The position numbers and the translations under genes were made by a program. Below are positions 8,579 to 15,840 of a stretch of DNA of 22,672 nucleotides, piece after piece. The stretch comes from Tritrichomonas musculus (Eukaryota; Parabasalia; Tritrichomonadida; Tritrichomonadidae), in contig JAPFFF010000440.1 of NCBI GenBank assembly GCA_039105265.1, positions 1-22,672 on the forward strand. The letters run 5' to 3'. Numbering within the stretch: position 1 is the first letter of the stretch; the number at the start of each line of letters is the position of its first letter. Below the pieces are notes generated by a model. That model ran no database searches, was not told the origin of the DNA, and saw only the letters and a list, made by a program, of their open reading frames with translations.

Positions 8579-8728
8579 TCAGGCGTATAATGTGCGTCTC
8601 AGCTCATCGGTCAACTCAGGTGGTTCATCCTCTGCAGTAAACGATACCAATATTAGTAGTTCAATTATGTTGGTCGCTAGTATCAACCCTAATAATATAT
8701 TCATGATGATCTCGCTTGCAAGTGACAT
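8579..8728 (-). CDS. 49-residue single-span membrane protein
   Basis: A short gene found by reading the gap between the ATPase and the Pro/Gln-rich gene. It encodes MSLASEIIMNILLG, then a hydrophobic span of about 20 residues (ILLGLILATNIIELLILVSF), then an acidic tail EDEPPEL and RRTLYA, ending with TGA. The start lies 10 bp after the upstream gene's stop and has the TAAATG context with AAATTTTC upstream. One transmembrane segment with a short charged tail is typical of small viral membrane proteins; the role is unknown. Confidence 0.65.
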   Translation of the reverse strand: MSLASEIIMNILLGLILATNIIELLILVSFTAEDEPPELTDELRRTLYA

Positions 8729-8738
8729 TTATGAAAAT

Positions 8739-9371
8739 TTAAATACAAATTTTGAGTGATATCGAGTGTCTTATGAGCTCGGTCCATACATGGTTATATC
8801 CATATTTCAATTCATTGGATACCCCATTTTTGGATACCAATATCTTATCAATCTTCATGTACTTCGAGTTTGAAACACAGCCTGTACACCCACTATCCTC
8901 ATTTATAACCAACTCAACCTTGTCAGCCTTAGTGAGTATTTTAATGAGCTCCATCAATGTGTTGCTATGGCACACAAGATAGTTGTTCATCCTCAATGGA
9001 TTCGTTTCATAGATACTCAGCAATATCTCGAGGAATTTATTTTTGGTATCCAAATCCTCACCGTCAAGTTCTAATGAACGTTCTAGAGGAGGATTGTTTA
9101 TTGGAGCAACTGATGGATATGCACCAGTTGTCGAGGGTGTAGTAAAATTTGCATTCTGGGTGCCATTTTGAGGATATCCCCCTTCAGTATATCCCATTTG
9201 AGGTTGCACTTGAGGTTGCATCTGTGGAACTTGAGGATAATCCCCTTCAGTATAAGCTACTGGTTGTACAGGTGGAGGTCTATTCGCAGCAATCTTAATA
9301 TTCACATTCTGCTCCTGTTTAACACTAGCATCATTTTCACTTGATAGAATTCTAGCCTTATGGAGAGTCAT
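8739..9371 (-). CDS. Pro/Gln-rich protein with conserved-looking C-terminal domain
   Basis: A 210-residue protein starting MTLHKARIL. Residues ~20-95 are Pro/Gln/Asn-rich with repeated YTEGxYPQ units and read as a disordered linker. Residues ~100-210 look folded, with LELDGEDLDTKNKFLEIL, YLVCHSNTLMELIKIL and a CTGC pair. The ATG at 9371 is preferred over an upstream TTG because the TATTTTTG motif (9382-9389, minus strand) lies 10 nt before it. The gene stands between MCP and ATPase and is transcribed with them, so a particle or assembly role is possible. No family is recognised. Confidence 0.7.
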   Translation of the reverse strand: MTLHKARILSSENDASVKQEQNVNIKIAANRPPPVQPVAYTEGDYPQVPQMQPQVQPQMGYTEGGYPQNGTQNANFTTPSTTGAYPSVAPINNPPLERSLELDGEDLDTKNKFLEILLSIYETNPLRMNNYLVCHSNTLMELIKILTKADKVELVINEDSGCTGCVSNSKYMKIDKILVSKNGVSNELKYGYNHVWTELIRHSISLKICI

Positions 9372-9393
9372 TTCCAAAGCACAAAAATATTTT
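9372..9393 (-). promoter_or_regulatory. TATTTTTG promoter-like motif of the Pro/Gln-rich gene
   Basis: The octamer occupies 9382-9389 on the minus strand, 10 nt upstream of the ATG at 9371. It lies in the 42-bp gap after the MCP stop, so this gene probably has its own start site and does not depend only on MCP read-through. Confidence 0.45.
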
Positions 9394-9413
9394 TACCCCA
9401 ATTGCTATATTTC

Positions 9414-11282
9414 TTAAGTCATTTCTGGGTCAACTTGTGAGCCAGCTGGTGATTCATCATCAACATATTCAAGACCATCGAGTGAGAGCTTAAAGTATGT
9501 GTCTCTGCATAAACAGAGTTGGACAGGTGGTGGTCTAACAACAGCTCCACTTGGTTCAATAATATTATAATATGTATCATTATTGCCAGTGAATATTGGT
9601 TGACCATTGACTTGAATTTGGATATTACCTTTGCCACCATCTAAGCCATCATAACAGTATCCAGCAGATGCTCTCTCAGTTTGGACATTGAATACAAATG
9701 ATGTGGCATCACTCAATGTATTCTTATATCTATTTCCATCAACATCATTCTTGGGCATAGTGAAGCTATCCTCAAATTCCTTAGTACATTGGAGTGTGAT
9801 GCTATCCAAATCGCCAGCTGTTAGTTGACTCTCGAAGAATCTAGCACCAATGGTACTAACATTCTCATCTGGGAAGTTCTTACCACCAATATTCAAATAA
9901 CAATTTTGGTAAACGGGATTCTCAAATACGGTCAAATCGTTGTGATGCTTGGGGAACAATAATGACATGCTTGTGACATTTATTAATGGGATATTCAATG
10001 TAGATTTGATTCCATTGGATGCAGCAGCAATTGGGAATGCATGATAATCTACCTTTTGGGATGGAATTATCAGTCCTTCACGTAATATGGATTCGATACC
10101 CGCACGAGTGGCTTCACAAACACCATATCCTTGCATGTTGGATTTACATAAAGTGATAGTCATTCGGTTAACGGTGAGAGTTGCCGGTTGCGATTCATAT
10201 TTAAGTTCATTATTCTCTTCAACGATTTCAATTGTCATATAGTCTTCAATAGTACCTGTGTAATCGGGATTATGGCGTGCAATCTCCTTTAAATTCATAG
10301 TCTTCTTAATACCGAATTTCTCATATTCCTCATCTGTAAATTCGAAAGTGATTTCAATTGGTGTATCATTAACTGGAGTTCCATGTTCGGCACAAATATT
10401 GTACTTAAATTTGATTGTATTATCGAATACCCCTGGTATAAGTGCTTCATTACCAATTTGCGTAAATTGCCTCTTGAGTTTACCACGAGCCTTGATCTCA
10501 CGCAATTGCTCCAACTGCTTCATTGTAATATGATCATCATCTTCCAAGAATGCCTTTGCTTCAGCAACCGTATATGGATCAATGACTGCCCATACAAGAC
10601 CTGCTGGACTGACTTGGAATCTAATAGATAAATCACCAATGATTCCATTGGGGAATAAATCGAATGCCTGCAATGCAAGCAAGTCATCAAATGGTATATT
10701 CAAATCGAATTCAGTAGTGGTCTTCCCATTGGCTTTGAAATCATTGAGATTAACATAAACACCTGCATGAGTTTGACTATAATTTGAAACATTCTCCCAT
10801 AAGCTGTGAACGAATCTGCGGCGTTTCTTCTCGGTTTCTGGTTTCAAAACTGAGTATAGGAAGCCCTCACGAATGCATTCATTTTGCTGATATCCAACAT
10901 TGACATTGTTATGGAGAATCTCCAGCCTGTCGAATAATTGGTTCGAGGACTTGAATCCCACAAACAATTTGTAGAGGTTATCAGGATCTTCAATCAATTG
11001 TAATTTAGCAGTATCGGTGTTCAATTGCAAATCAAGTTTGATGTGGAATGTGAGGAAACCTTTATCAACATCACTAATAAAGTGGTCGGGGTGCGTTAAT
11101 GAAATCTGTGAGTACTGACCTTGATGGAATGGTGCTGGTTGGTCATGGCAATCAACAGTTCTAAATGAGAAGCTTCTGGTACCATCATTGGTATTAATAA
11201 TGTTTCTCATCTTCTGGAATGTCTCCATAACATTACCAGCCTCGTACATCAAGTTGTGAGCTCTTTCGTTCCTATATTTCAT
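9414..11282 (-). CDS. Major capsid protein, double-jelly-roll type (element B)
   Basis: A 622-residue protein starting MKYRNERAHN, matching the element A MCP nearly throughout. Conserved blocks include RSFSFRTVDCHDQPAPF, DRLEILHNNVNVGYQQNE, FDLFPNGIIGDLSIRF, YLNIGGKNFPDE and ERASAGYCYDGLDGG. The most variable stretch is around residues 285-350, as expected for a surface loop. The start at 11282 is chosen because it matches the homologue; the frame is open further upstream but overlaps the divergent gene. Length and context fit a Polinton MCP. It would form the trimeric capsomers of the shell. Confidence 0.85.
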   Translation of the reverse strand: MKYRNERAHNLMYEAGNVMETFQKMRNIINTNDGTRSFSFRTVDCHDQPAPFHQGQYSQISLTHPDHFISDVDKGFLTFHIKLDLQLNTDTAKLQLIEDPDNLYKLFVGFKSSNQLFDRLEILHNNVNVGYQQNECIREGFLYSVLKPETEKKRRRFVHSLWENVSNYSQTHAGVYVNLNDFKANGKTTTEFDLNIPFDDLLALQAFDLFPNGIIGDLSIRFQVSPAGLVWAVIDPYTVAEAKAFLEDDDHITMKQLEQLREIKARGKLKRQFTQIGNEALIPGVFDNTIKFKYNICAEHGTPVNDTPIEITFEFTDEEYEKFGIKKTMNLKEIARHNPDYTGTIEDYMTIEIVEENNELKYESQPATLTVNRMTITLCKSNMQGYGVCEATRAGIESILREGLIIPSQKVDYHAFPIAAASNGIKSTLNIPLINVTSMSLLFPKHHNDLTVFENPVYQNCYLNIGGKNFPDENVSTIGARFFESQLTAGDLDSITLQCTKEFEDSFTMPKNDVDGNRYKNTLSDATSFVFNVQTERASAGYCYDGLDGGKGNIQIQVNGQPIFTGNNDTYYNIIEPSGAVVRPPPVQLCLCRDTYFKLSLDGLEYVDDESPAGSQVDPEMT

Positions 11283-11328
11283 TTGTACCTTGGAAAAAAC
11301 CAGGAAATCACATTTTTTTATATACCAA
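11283..11328. promoter_or_regulatory. Divergent promoter region, MCP / amphipathic protein (element B)
   Basis: Forty-six bases separate the two starts. Towards the right, CATTTTTTTATATACCAAATG precedes the amphipathic protein; towards the left, GGTTTTTTCCAAGGTACAAATG precedes the MCP. Both have a T-run followed at 8-10 nt by AAATG. Confidence 0.5.
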
Positions 11329-11580
11329 ATGGGCATTGGTATCTTCAGGAAGATAAAAGATGGATTCCGCAAAGTGGGATCTACACTCAGGAATGTCGCG
11401 CAGAGAGTTGTTGATAAGCTACCTACAGTTGTCAATGTTGGTAGACAAATCATTGATAGGGTCAAACCAATTGCAGGATTGATACCTGGTGCAGGTGGAC
11501 TACTTGATACAATTGATAGAGGTTTGGGAACGGTTGGTAAGGCTGGTGAAATAGGTAAATCCATATTGGATAAAGTTTAA
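11329..11580 (+). CDS. Small amphipathic glycine-rich protein, MCP neighbour (element B)
   Basis: An 83-residue protein, MGIGIFRKIKDGFRK to GKSILDKV, same length as its element A partner. Lys residues of A are often Arg here, so the charge pattern is kept while the sequence drifts, pointing to selection on amphipathicity. The C-terminal half is Gly-rich (IPGAGGLLDTIDRGLG). The start at 11329 matches the homologue; a longer frame upstream overlaps the MCP start and is not used. Likely a minor, membrane-active or capsid-lining protein; inferred only. Confidence 0.8.
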   Translation: MGIGIFRKIKDGFRKVGSTLRNVAQRVVDKLPTVVNVGRQIIDRVKPIAGLIPGAGGLLDTIDRGLGTVGKAGEIGKSILDKV

Positions 11581-11607
11581 TCATCACCAAATATCCACAT
11601 ACATATG

Positions 11608-11630
11608 AATTTATTTTTGCCTGTTTTGAA
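11608..11630 (+). promoter_or_regulatory. TATTTTTG promoter-like motif of coiled-coil gene
   Basis: TATTTTTG at 11612-11619 precedes the ATG at 11631 by 11 nt, with the context TTTTGAAATG. It lies in the short gap after the amphipathic-protein gene. Confidence 0.5.
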
Positions 11631-12092
11631 ATGAATACAGATAATGTGAAACATTTAGCCCAATGCGATATTAAGGTCATAAACGATAATAAGCTGGAGC
11701 AGCGTACGTTCAACTCAGTAGAGGAGTTCGACCTGTTCTACCAGAAGTACAAAGATATGTTCAATGAGAAGACCACCAATTATCTCAATAAAACCTACAA
11801 AATTATCACCCCTGAGTGTGAGTACAGGATTACCAAACGCACCGGCAAGGATGGCTCCAATAATGTGTTTCTCAAGAAAATCTCTAAGCAAGCCGATAAC
11901 GATAACCTCGTGGAGATCCAATTTGCAAACATTCGAGCTGACATAAATGTATTGCAGTCATCATTAGATTCGTATTCCAAACGGATTACCACTTTGGAGA
12001 ACACCATTGGCATGATCACTACAAAAATAAATCAGCTCACCAATACTGTGAATGAATGTACTGATGCTGTGAACAACCTCCTAAGACATTAA
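11631..12092 (+). CDS. Conserved protein with C-terminal coiled coil (element B)
   Basis: A 153-residue homologue of the product at 6339-6743. The N-terminal ~80 residues share EEFDLF, KTTNYLNKTYKIIT and EYRITKR. The C-terminal ~70 residues form a regular heptad-like coiled coil (RITTLENTIGMITTKINQLTN region) and probably drive oligomerisation. It stays next to the amphipathic protein in both elements. Its end overlaps the opposing small gene by 4 bp. Function unknown. Confidence 0.78.
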   Translation: MNTDNVKHLAQCDIKVINDNKLEQRTFNSVEEFDLFYQKYKDMFNEKTTNYLNKTYKIITPECEYRITKRTGKDGSNNVFLKKISKQADNDNLVEIQFANIRADINVLQSSLDSYSKRITTLENTIGMITTKINQLTNTVNECTDAVNNLLRH

Positions 12093-12316
12093 ATTTTTGA
12101 ATTATTTGGGACTACCTGGTGATTGAGCGAGTGGTGTATCGCTGATGATGTTGATTTAATAACTGGGTCATGTATAATACACCCCTTATCTTCATATTTT
12201 TGGATTGTAGGTTTGGTACAACTCATGGTTCGCATATTTCGCATGTGGCGTTCCAGGTGATTGAAATACGTAAGCCCATTAGAATCTTTTAATACACGGC
12301 GTTCCTCATAAGACAT
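12089..12316 (-). CDS. Small unknown protein (75 residues)
   Basis: A 75-residue protein MSYEERRVLKDSNGLTYF with a His/Met/Cys-rich middle (HLERHMRNMRTMSC). It has no counterpart in the visible part of element A. Support comes from its start: GTGTTTTTTCAAGATTAAATG shows the same T-run and TAAATG pattern as the other genes, in a 34-bp divergent gap shared with the gene at 12351. It is short, so some doubt remains. Confidence 0.55.
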   Translation of the reverse strand: MSYEERRVLKDSNGLTYFNHLERHMRNMRTMSCTKPTIQKYEDKGCIIHDPVIKSTSSAIHHSLNHQVVPNNSKI

Positions 12317-12350
12317 TTAATCTTGAAAAAACACTTTTTTTCGTATCTAA
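12317..12350. promoter_or_regulatory. 34-bp divergent promoter
   Basis: The whole gap between two opposite starts is 34 bp and holds a T6 run facing left and a T7 run facing right. Each is 8-10 nt from a TAAATG start. The leaders must therefore be very short. Confidence 0.5.
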
Positions 12351-12584
12351 ATGACTGAATTGAGTGAATACAAGAAAGAGATTCCAGAGTTGAAGCGCAT
12401 CAAGCATGATCTCAAGGAGAAGTGCTATTTGTATAAGGGTCATCTCAATAACATCAAAGGTGGCATGCTGGGTAGCAATGGTCTTGCCGTTCGTGAATCA
12501 CTGATTGAAGATATTAATAGTTTGAAGGAAAAGGTTGCCAAACTCGAGAATGAGTTAGCTGAATTATCAAGCGATAACCATTAA
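12351..12584 (+). CDS. Small coiled-coil protein (77 residues)
   Basis: A 77-residue charged protein, MTELSEYKKEIPELKRIKHD, with a helical first part, a Gly-rich hinge (GGMLGSNGLA) and a second helix INSLKEKVAKLENELAEL with clear heptads. The start has CTTTTTTTCGTATCTAAATG. Probably an oligomerising accessory or structural protein; no family recognised and no copy in the visible part of element A. Confidence 0.65.
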   Translation: MTELSEYKKEIPELKRIKHDLKEKCYLYKGHLNNIKGGMLGSNGLAVRESLIEDINSLKEKVAKLENELAELSSDNH

Positions 12585-12635
12585 ATTCCCAGGGTCGTAA
12601 TATTGCTAGGATGTATTCCATACTCCCGATTGAGA

Positions 12636-12655
12636 CCATTATTTTTGCACATTAA
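12636..12655 (+). promoter_or_regulatory. TATTTTTG promoter-like motif of element B integrase
   Basis: TATTTTTG at 12640-12647 stands 8 nt before the integrase start, within TTATTTTTGCACATTAAATG. Spacing is the same as for the integrase of element A, although the genes lie on opposite strands in diverged elements. Confidence 0.55.
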
Positions 12656-13918
12656 ATGATGCACAAGCTCTCAGTCCCACAGGGGATGACTGATAACAAG
12701 AAATCATTCAAGATATTCGATAATGAGTACAAGTCATTGCTCAAGTACCCATTCAAATCTAAAATATCAAAATTGGACCCATCACTGTTTATCGTCAACC
12801 CCGAGTATCATCATGAACCATTCGTTAAGGACTTCAAATTGAAACCATGTAATTCTTATTCAAAACCGGATTTCTCATTTGAACCTGGCTGCTGGGAGGT
12901 CGATTTGATGTTTGTGAAGTACACTACGAAGGAACATGGAATACCTCCTGGTTATAAATTGGTACCCCATGAAACCATTTACCTCATCATGGTGAATGTC
13001 AACACGCGATATCTAATTGTGGAACCGCTTAAGGACAAACTAGCTGATACCATTAAGGATGCATACGCCAAAATCATTCTCGATAAATATGATGACTTCA
13101 AATTTAATACCATCAAATGTGATGGTGAAAATAATCTACTAAAAGTGCTTGATGTGGCAAATCAAACTGATGAAAATAGGGAAATAGCCAATGGCACTAA
13201 AAATGTGCTATTCAATAAAAATGCACTGATCGTTAATAAATCCAAACATAGCAACTCTCACAAAATCGTTGATGCAACCATTAGGACACTCCGCAATGCA
13301 TTCGGTTTAGATAATCGTCGAATTGGAGACCCTTTCCTGATGCAACAGATGGTCCACTACTATAACAACACACCGCATCGTTCTCTACGAATGCCCAATC
13401 CCAATTATCGAGATGATGAGTATTATGACCAGTATCTAGCAAGGGAACCCAAGTGGATATACTATACACCCAATCAAATGCAGCACAACCCTGATTTGGA
13501 ATGGAGATACATCAGGGATTGCCAACGGAAGCTACGTCGAATCAAAAATAATATGCAAATGGATGGTCTACTGAGCTATCACAAGGGTAATATCATATTG
13601 ATCCATTACGATACATCCAAAACTGAGAAGAAGCATGAGAAGCAGAGGCGTGTGTTCAATGAGATTGCTGAATTCATAAGATACCATAATGGGAACGTCG
13701 AATGCAAATTGCTGAACCCATATCGTAGATTCCAGTTGAATGCTGATAAGCAAGCAGGAACTGCGTTCTATGTGCCGTATATCAAAACCAAAACTGGTCG
13801 AACGCCAATGACTGATGATGAGCGAGCTACTATAACAATCCCCATCATGTACACCCGATTCGTGGCACCCAATTATGAATCATTGGGTGAAGACTATAAG
13901 CAGTACTTTGCTGTCTAA
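12656..13918 (+). CDS. Retrovirus-like (rve) integrase (element B)
   Basis: A 420-residue integrase. Core residues are Asp83 in CWEVDLMF, Asp156 in IKCDGE and Asp206 in SHKIVDATIRTLRNAFG, followed by YYNNTPHRSL. The region between the first two Asp residues is longer than in element A by about 19 residues. The last ~110 residues (TEKKHEKQRRVFNEIAEF, GNVECKLLNPYR, ITIPIMYTRFVAP) form the C-terminal DNA-binding-type domain. No zinc-finger N-terminal domain is evident. It would integrate the element and create short target duplications. The next gene begins 3 bp after its stop. Confidence 0.92.
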   Translation: MMHKLSVPQGMTDNKKSFKIFDNEYKSLLKYPFKSKISKLDPSLFIVNPEYHHEPFVKDFKLKPCNSYSKPDFSFEPGCWEVDLMFVKYTTKEHGIPPGYKLVPHETIYLIMVNVNTRYLIVEPLKDKLADTIKDAYAKIILDKYDDFKFNTIKCDGENNLLKVLDVANQTDENREIANGTKNVLFNKNALIVNKSKHSNSHKIVDATIRTLRNAFGLDNRRIGDPFLMQQMVHYYNNTPHRSLRMPNPNYRDDEYYDQYLAREPKWIYYTPNQMQHNPDLEWRYIRDCQRKLRRIKNNMQMDGLLSYHKGNIILIHYDTSKTEKKHEKQRRVFNEIAEFIRYHNGNVECKLLNPYRRFQLNADKQAGTAFYVPYIKTKTGRTPMTDDERATITIPIMYTRFVAPNYESLGEDYKQYFAV

Positions 13919-13921
13919 TAA

Positions 13922-14254
13922 ATGCCCAAACGCTATTTTCATACGCAAACCACCGAATTTACATTACCTGAGGATTTCATATATAGTCGCAACAAGAAAT
14001 ACATCGTAGTGCAGTATGTAGGGGCTATCGTAAATAAGACCATAATCGGTGATTTAATGGTACACTCAGACATTGTTGAATTCGACCCATACTGCGACCA
14101 CTTCATAATGTTAGCCAACAGGCGGCAAACTAAGTATCGCAAATATGAGATGCTCAACAGGACCAAGCGGGATTTCAAAATATGGTTCACAGACCTGTAT
14201 GGCAATGAGATAAAACCTGATGCATTCGTGCTATCATGCTTGCTAATATATTGA
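13922..14254 (+). CDS. Small conserved Polinton protein, possible minor capsid (element B)
   Basis: A 110-residue protein, MPKRYFHTQTTEF to SCLLIY, homologous to the product at 2560-2910 and highly similar through the middle (YSRNKKYIVVQY, FIMLANRRQTKYRKYE). Ends with WFTDLYGNEIKPDAFVLSC, a pattern common in beta-sandwich capsid proteins. The ATG is 3 bp after the integrase stop with no room for a promoter, so it is probably read from the same message or from a start within the integrase gene. The minor-capsid idea is inference. Confidence 0.8.
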   Translation: MPKRYFHTQTTEFTLPEDFIYSRNKKYIVVQYVGAIVNKTIIGDLMVHSDIVEFDPYCDHFIMLANRRQTKYRKYEMLNRTKRDFKIWFTDLYGNEIKPDAFVLSCLLIY

Positions 14255-14328
14255 ATATAGAATGCAGTTCGCTAGCGCTCGGCAATGAAATTGCTTCCTG
14301 CTTGGGTTACCGAATAAGCCTCTAAATG

Positions 14329-14345
14329 AGTTTATTTTTGGGTAA
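14329..14345 (+). promoter_or_regulatory. TATTTTTG promoter-like motif of variable-slot gene
   Basis: TTTATTTTTGGGTAAATG: the octamer at 14333-14340 is 5 nt before the ATG. The 91-bp gap before it holds nothing else that I can support. Confidence 0.5.
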
Positions 14346-15827
14346 ATGAATGATGACTACTTTGAGGTTTATACATTGAAACCAGGTCAATATCGTGAAT
14401 TAAAATATTCAAAATATTTATCAGCGGTATACCTTGATGTCGATAAATCTACTAAATTATATTTCCCACGTGATTTAGTTCCACCACCAGTCGTTCATGA
14501 CTACACGATTGATAAAAATGGAGCTACATTCACAATGACATCACATGAAAAAGTTCCTACATACATATGGGAATCTAGATATGTGCCATCAGCGAATGAC
14601 TTTTGTATGATACTAGTTCGAGGACCCAATAATCATAAACTTTATCCAAAATCGTATATCGCCTATCACAGAAATATTTTCAAGGAAACTGTTCTTGCAA
14701 ACACAACTAAAAGACCTGGTGATTATGTTATAGGGTTTGAGATAGCGGTTTATTCAAATCATTTGCTTCTACCAGAAATATATTGTTTTGAACAAGATCC
14801 TTTATACCCGTCAAACCAGACAGCTCAACAAGATAGTCGTCCAAAACCCATTCAATTTTCATTCTCAAGCGATGAAGTTTTTAGTAAGTCTCCACCTAGT
14901 AAAAATATTTTGGTTAATAATGGGACTGCCCCATTTGAGAAAAAAACTAAGGATTGGTATCATGAACACACATCATATCACCCTCGACAAAAACTTATAT
15001 GTAATGATTACACGGATGAGGCTAGTGAGAGTAGTGATAATGAACAAAATACATATGACCCGCATGAAGCTGAGTATAGGGATTATCAGGTGAGAAATCA
15101 AAATAAAATTAGTCCAAGTGGTGTATATATGTCTACCGATAAGAGACCAGGTACGAAGTCCGTTGTTGCTCGAAAAACAAATGGTTCACTCCAAGAATAT
15201 CGAGTTGGGAAACGTGCGATGACTGATATACGACGCAAGCAGTCATATAAATATCAAAAATATCAGGGTGACGCTCAAACTCTCAATCCTAGAAGTACAT
15301 ATGACTCGCAGAGTGGTTACTCGCAGAGGCTCGACACTAGGAGCGATGATGAGTATTCTAGTGAATCAAATGTTGATGATGATTATGCTCCACGAAGTAG
15401 TTCACGTAGACAGCACAGTCTGTATCGTAATGGACTTAGAGACAGGACTCGTGAGCAGGAATCACAAGATAACTCCAATACTAGAACACCTGAGCAGAAG
15501 GTACTTCGTACTTCATCTAGAAAGCATTCCAGTTCAGTGAAGACATCGCAGTCTGTGAAATTTGGTAAATCATTTAAACCATATCGGGAGAAATTCACAC
15601 CACAATTCAAGGGGAATACCATGGACACCACATTTGAGTATGAGAGTAGTCGTGAGTATGGAACACTTCCTGAATATAGTGAGCAGGAGCTAAGTTCTCA
15701 ATATGAGGAGGAGGAGCCTGAACGTGAACCTGAACCCCAACCACCTCGTAGGCATAAACGCAATGCAAAAATAATATCCAAACCCAGCCAAAAGCGTGAG
15801 AATTTCTTTGACCGATTCAAGCAATAG
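14346..15827 (+). CDS. Two-part protein in variable slot (element B)
   Basis: A 493-residue protein. Residues ~1-160 look folded and beta-rich (EVYTLKPGQYRELKY, YIWESRYVPSANDFCMILV, GDYVIGFEIAVYSNHLLLPE) and could be a jelly-roll-like domain. Residues ~170-493 are disordered and rich in Ser, Arg, Glu and Tyr, with a Glu/Pro-rich stretch near 455-470 and a basic end. The position after the integrase/small-protein pair is the same as that of the 320-residue protein in element A, yet the sequences look unrelated. The DNA coding for the first domain is more AT-rich than its neighbours by eye, which may signal separate acquisition. Function unknown; possibly a particle or attachment protein. Confidence 0.75.
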   Translation: MNDDYFEVYTLKPGQYRELKYSKYLSAVYLDVDKSTKLYFPRDLVPPPVVHDYTIDKNGATFTMTSHEKVPTYIWESRYVPSANDFCMILVRGPNNHKLYPKSYIAYHRNIFKETVLANTTKRPGDYVIGFEIAVYSNHLLLPEIYCFEQDPLYPSNQTAQQDSRPKPIQFSFSSDEVFSKSPPSKNILVNNGTAPFEKKTKDWYHEHTSYHPRQKLICNDYTDEASESSDNEQNTYDPHEAEYRDYQVRNQNKISPSGVYMSTDKRPGTKSVVARKTNGSLQEYRVGKRAMTDIRRKQSYKYQKYQGDAQTLNPRSTYDSQSGYSQRLDTRSDDEYSSESNVDDDYAPRSSSRRQHSLYRNGLRDRTREQESQDNSNTRTPEQKVLRTSSRKHSSSVKTSQSVKFGKSFKPYREKFTPQFKGNTMDTTFEYESSREYGTLPEYSEQELSSQYEEEEPEREPEPQPPRRHKRNAKIISKPSQKRENFFDRFKQ

Positions 15828-15840
15828 TATATACCTATTG
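15822..15840. terminator. Inverted repeat at convergent stops
   Basis: CAATAG (15822-15827) and CTATTG (15835-15840) pair around TATATAC. Both opposing stop codons (TAG on each strand) are inside the two arms. It may mark 3' ends of both messages; short, so tentative. Confidence 0.35.

Noticed and set aside
9372-9377. TTG start two codons upstream for the Pro/Gln-rich protein
   Set aside because: The ATG at 9371 has the expected spacing to TATTTTTG; a TTG start in a eukaryotic setting is unlikely.
11283-11564. Extended N-terminus of the element B MCP
   Set aside because: It would run through the divergent promoter and the amphipathic gene on the other strand, and the element A homologue begins at the position matching 11282.
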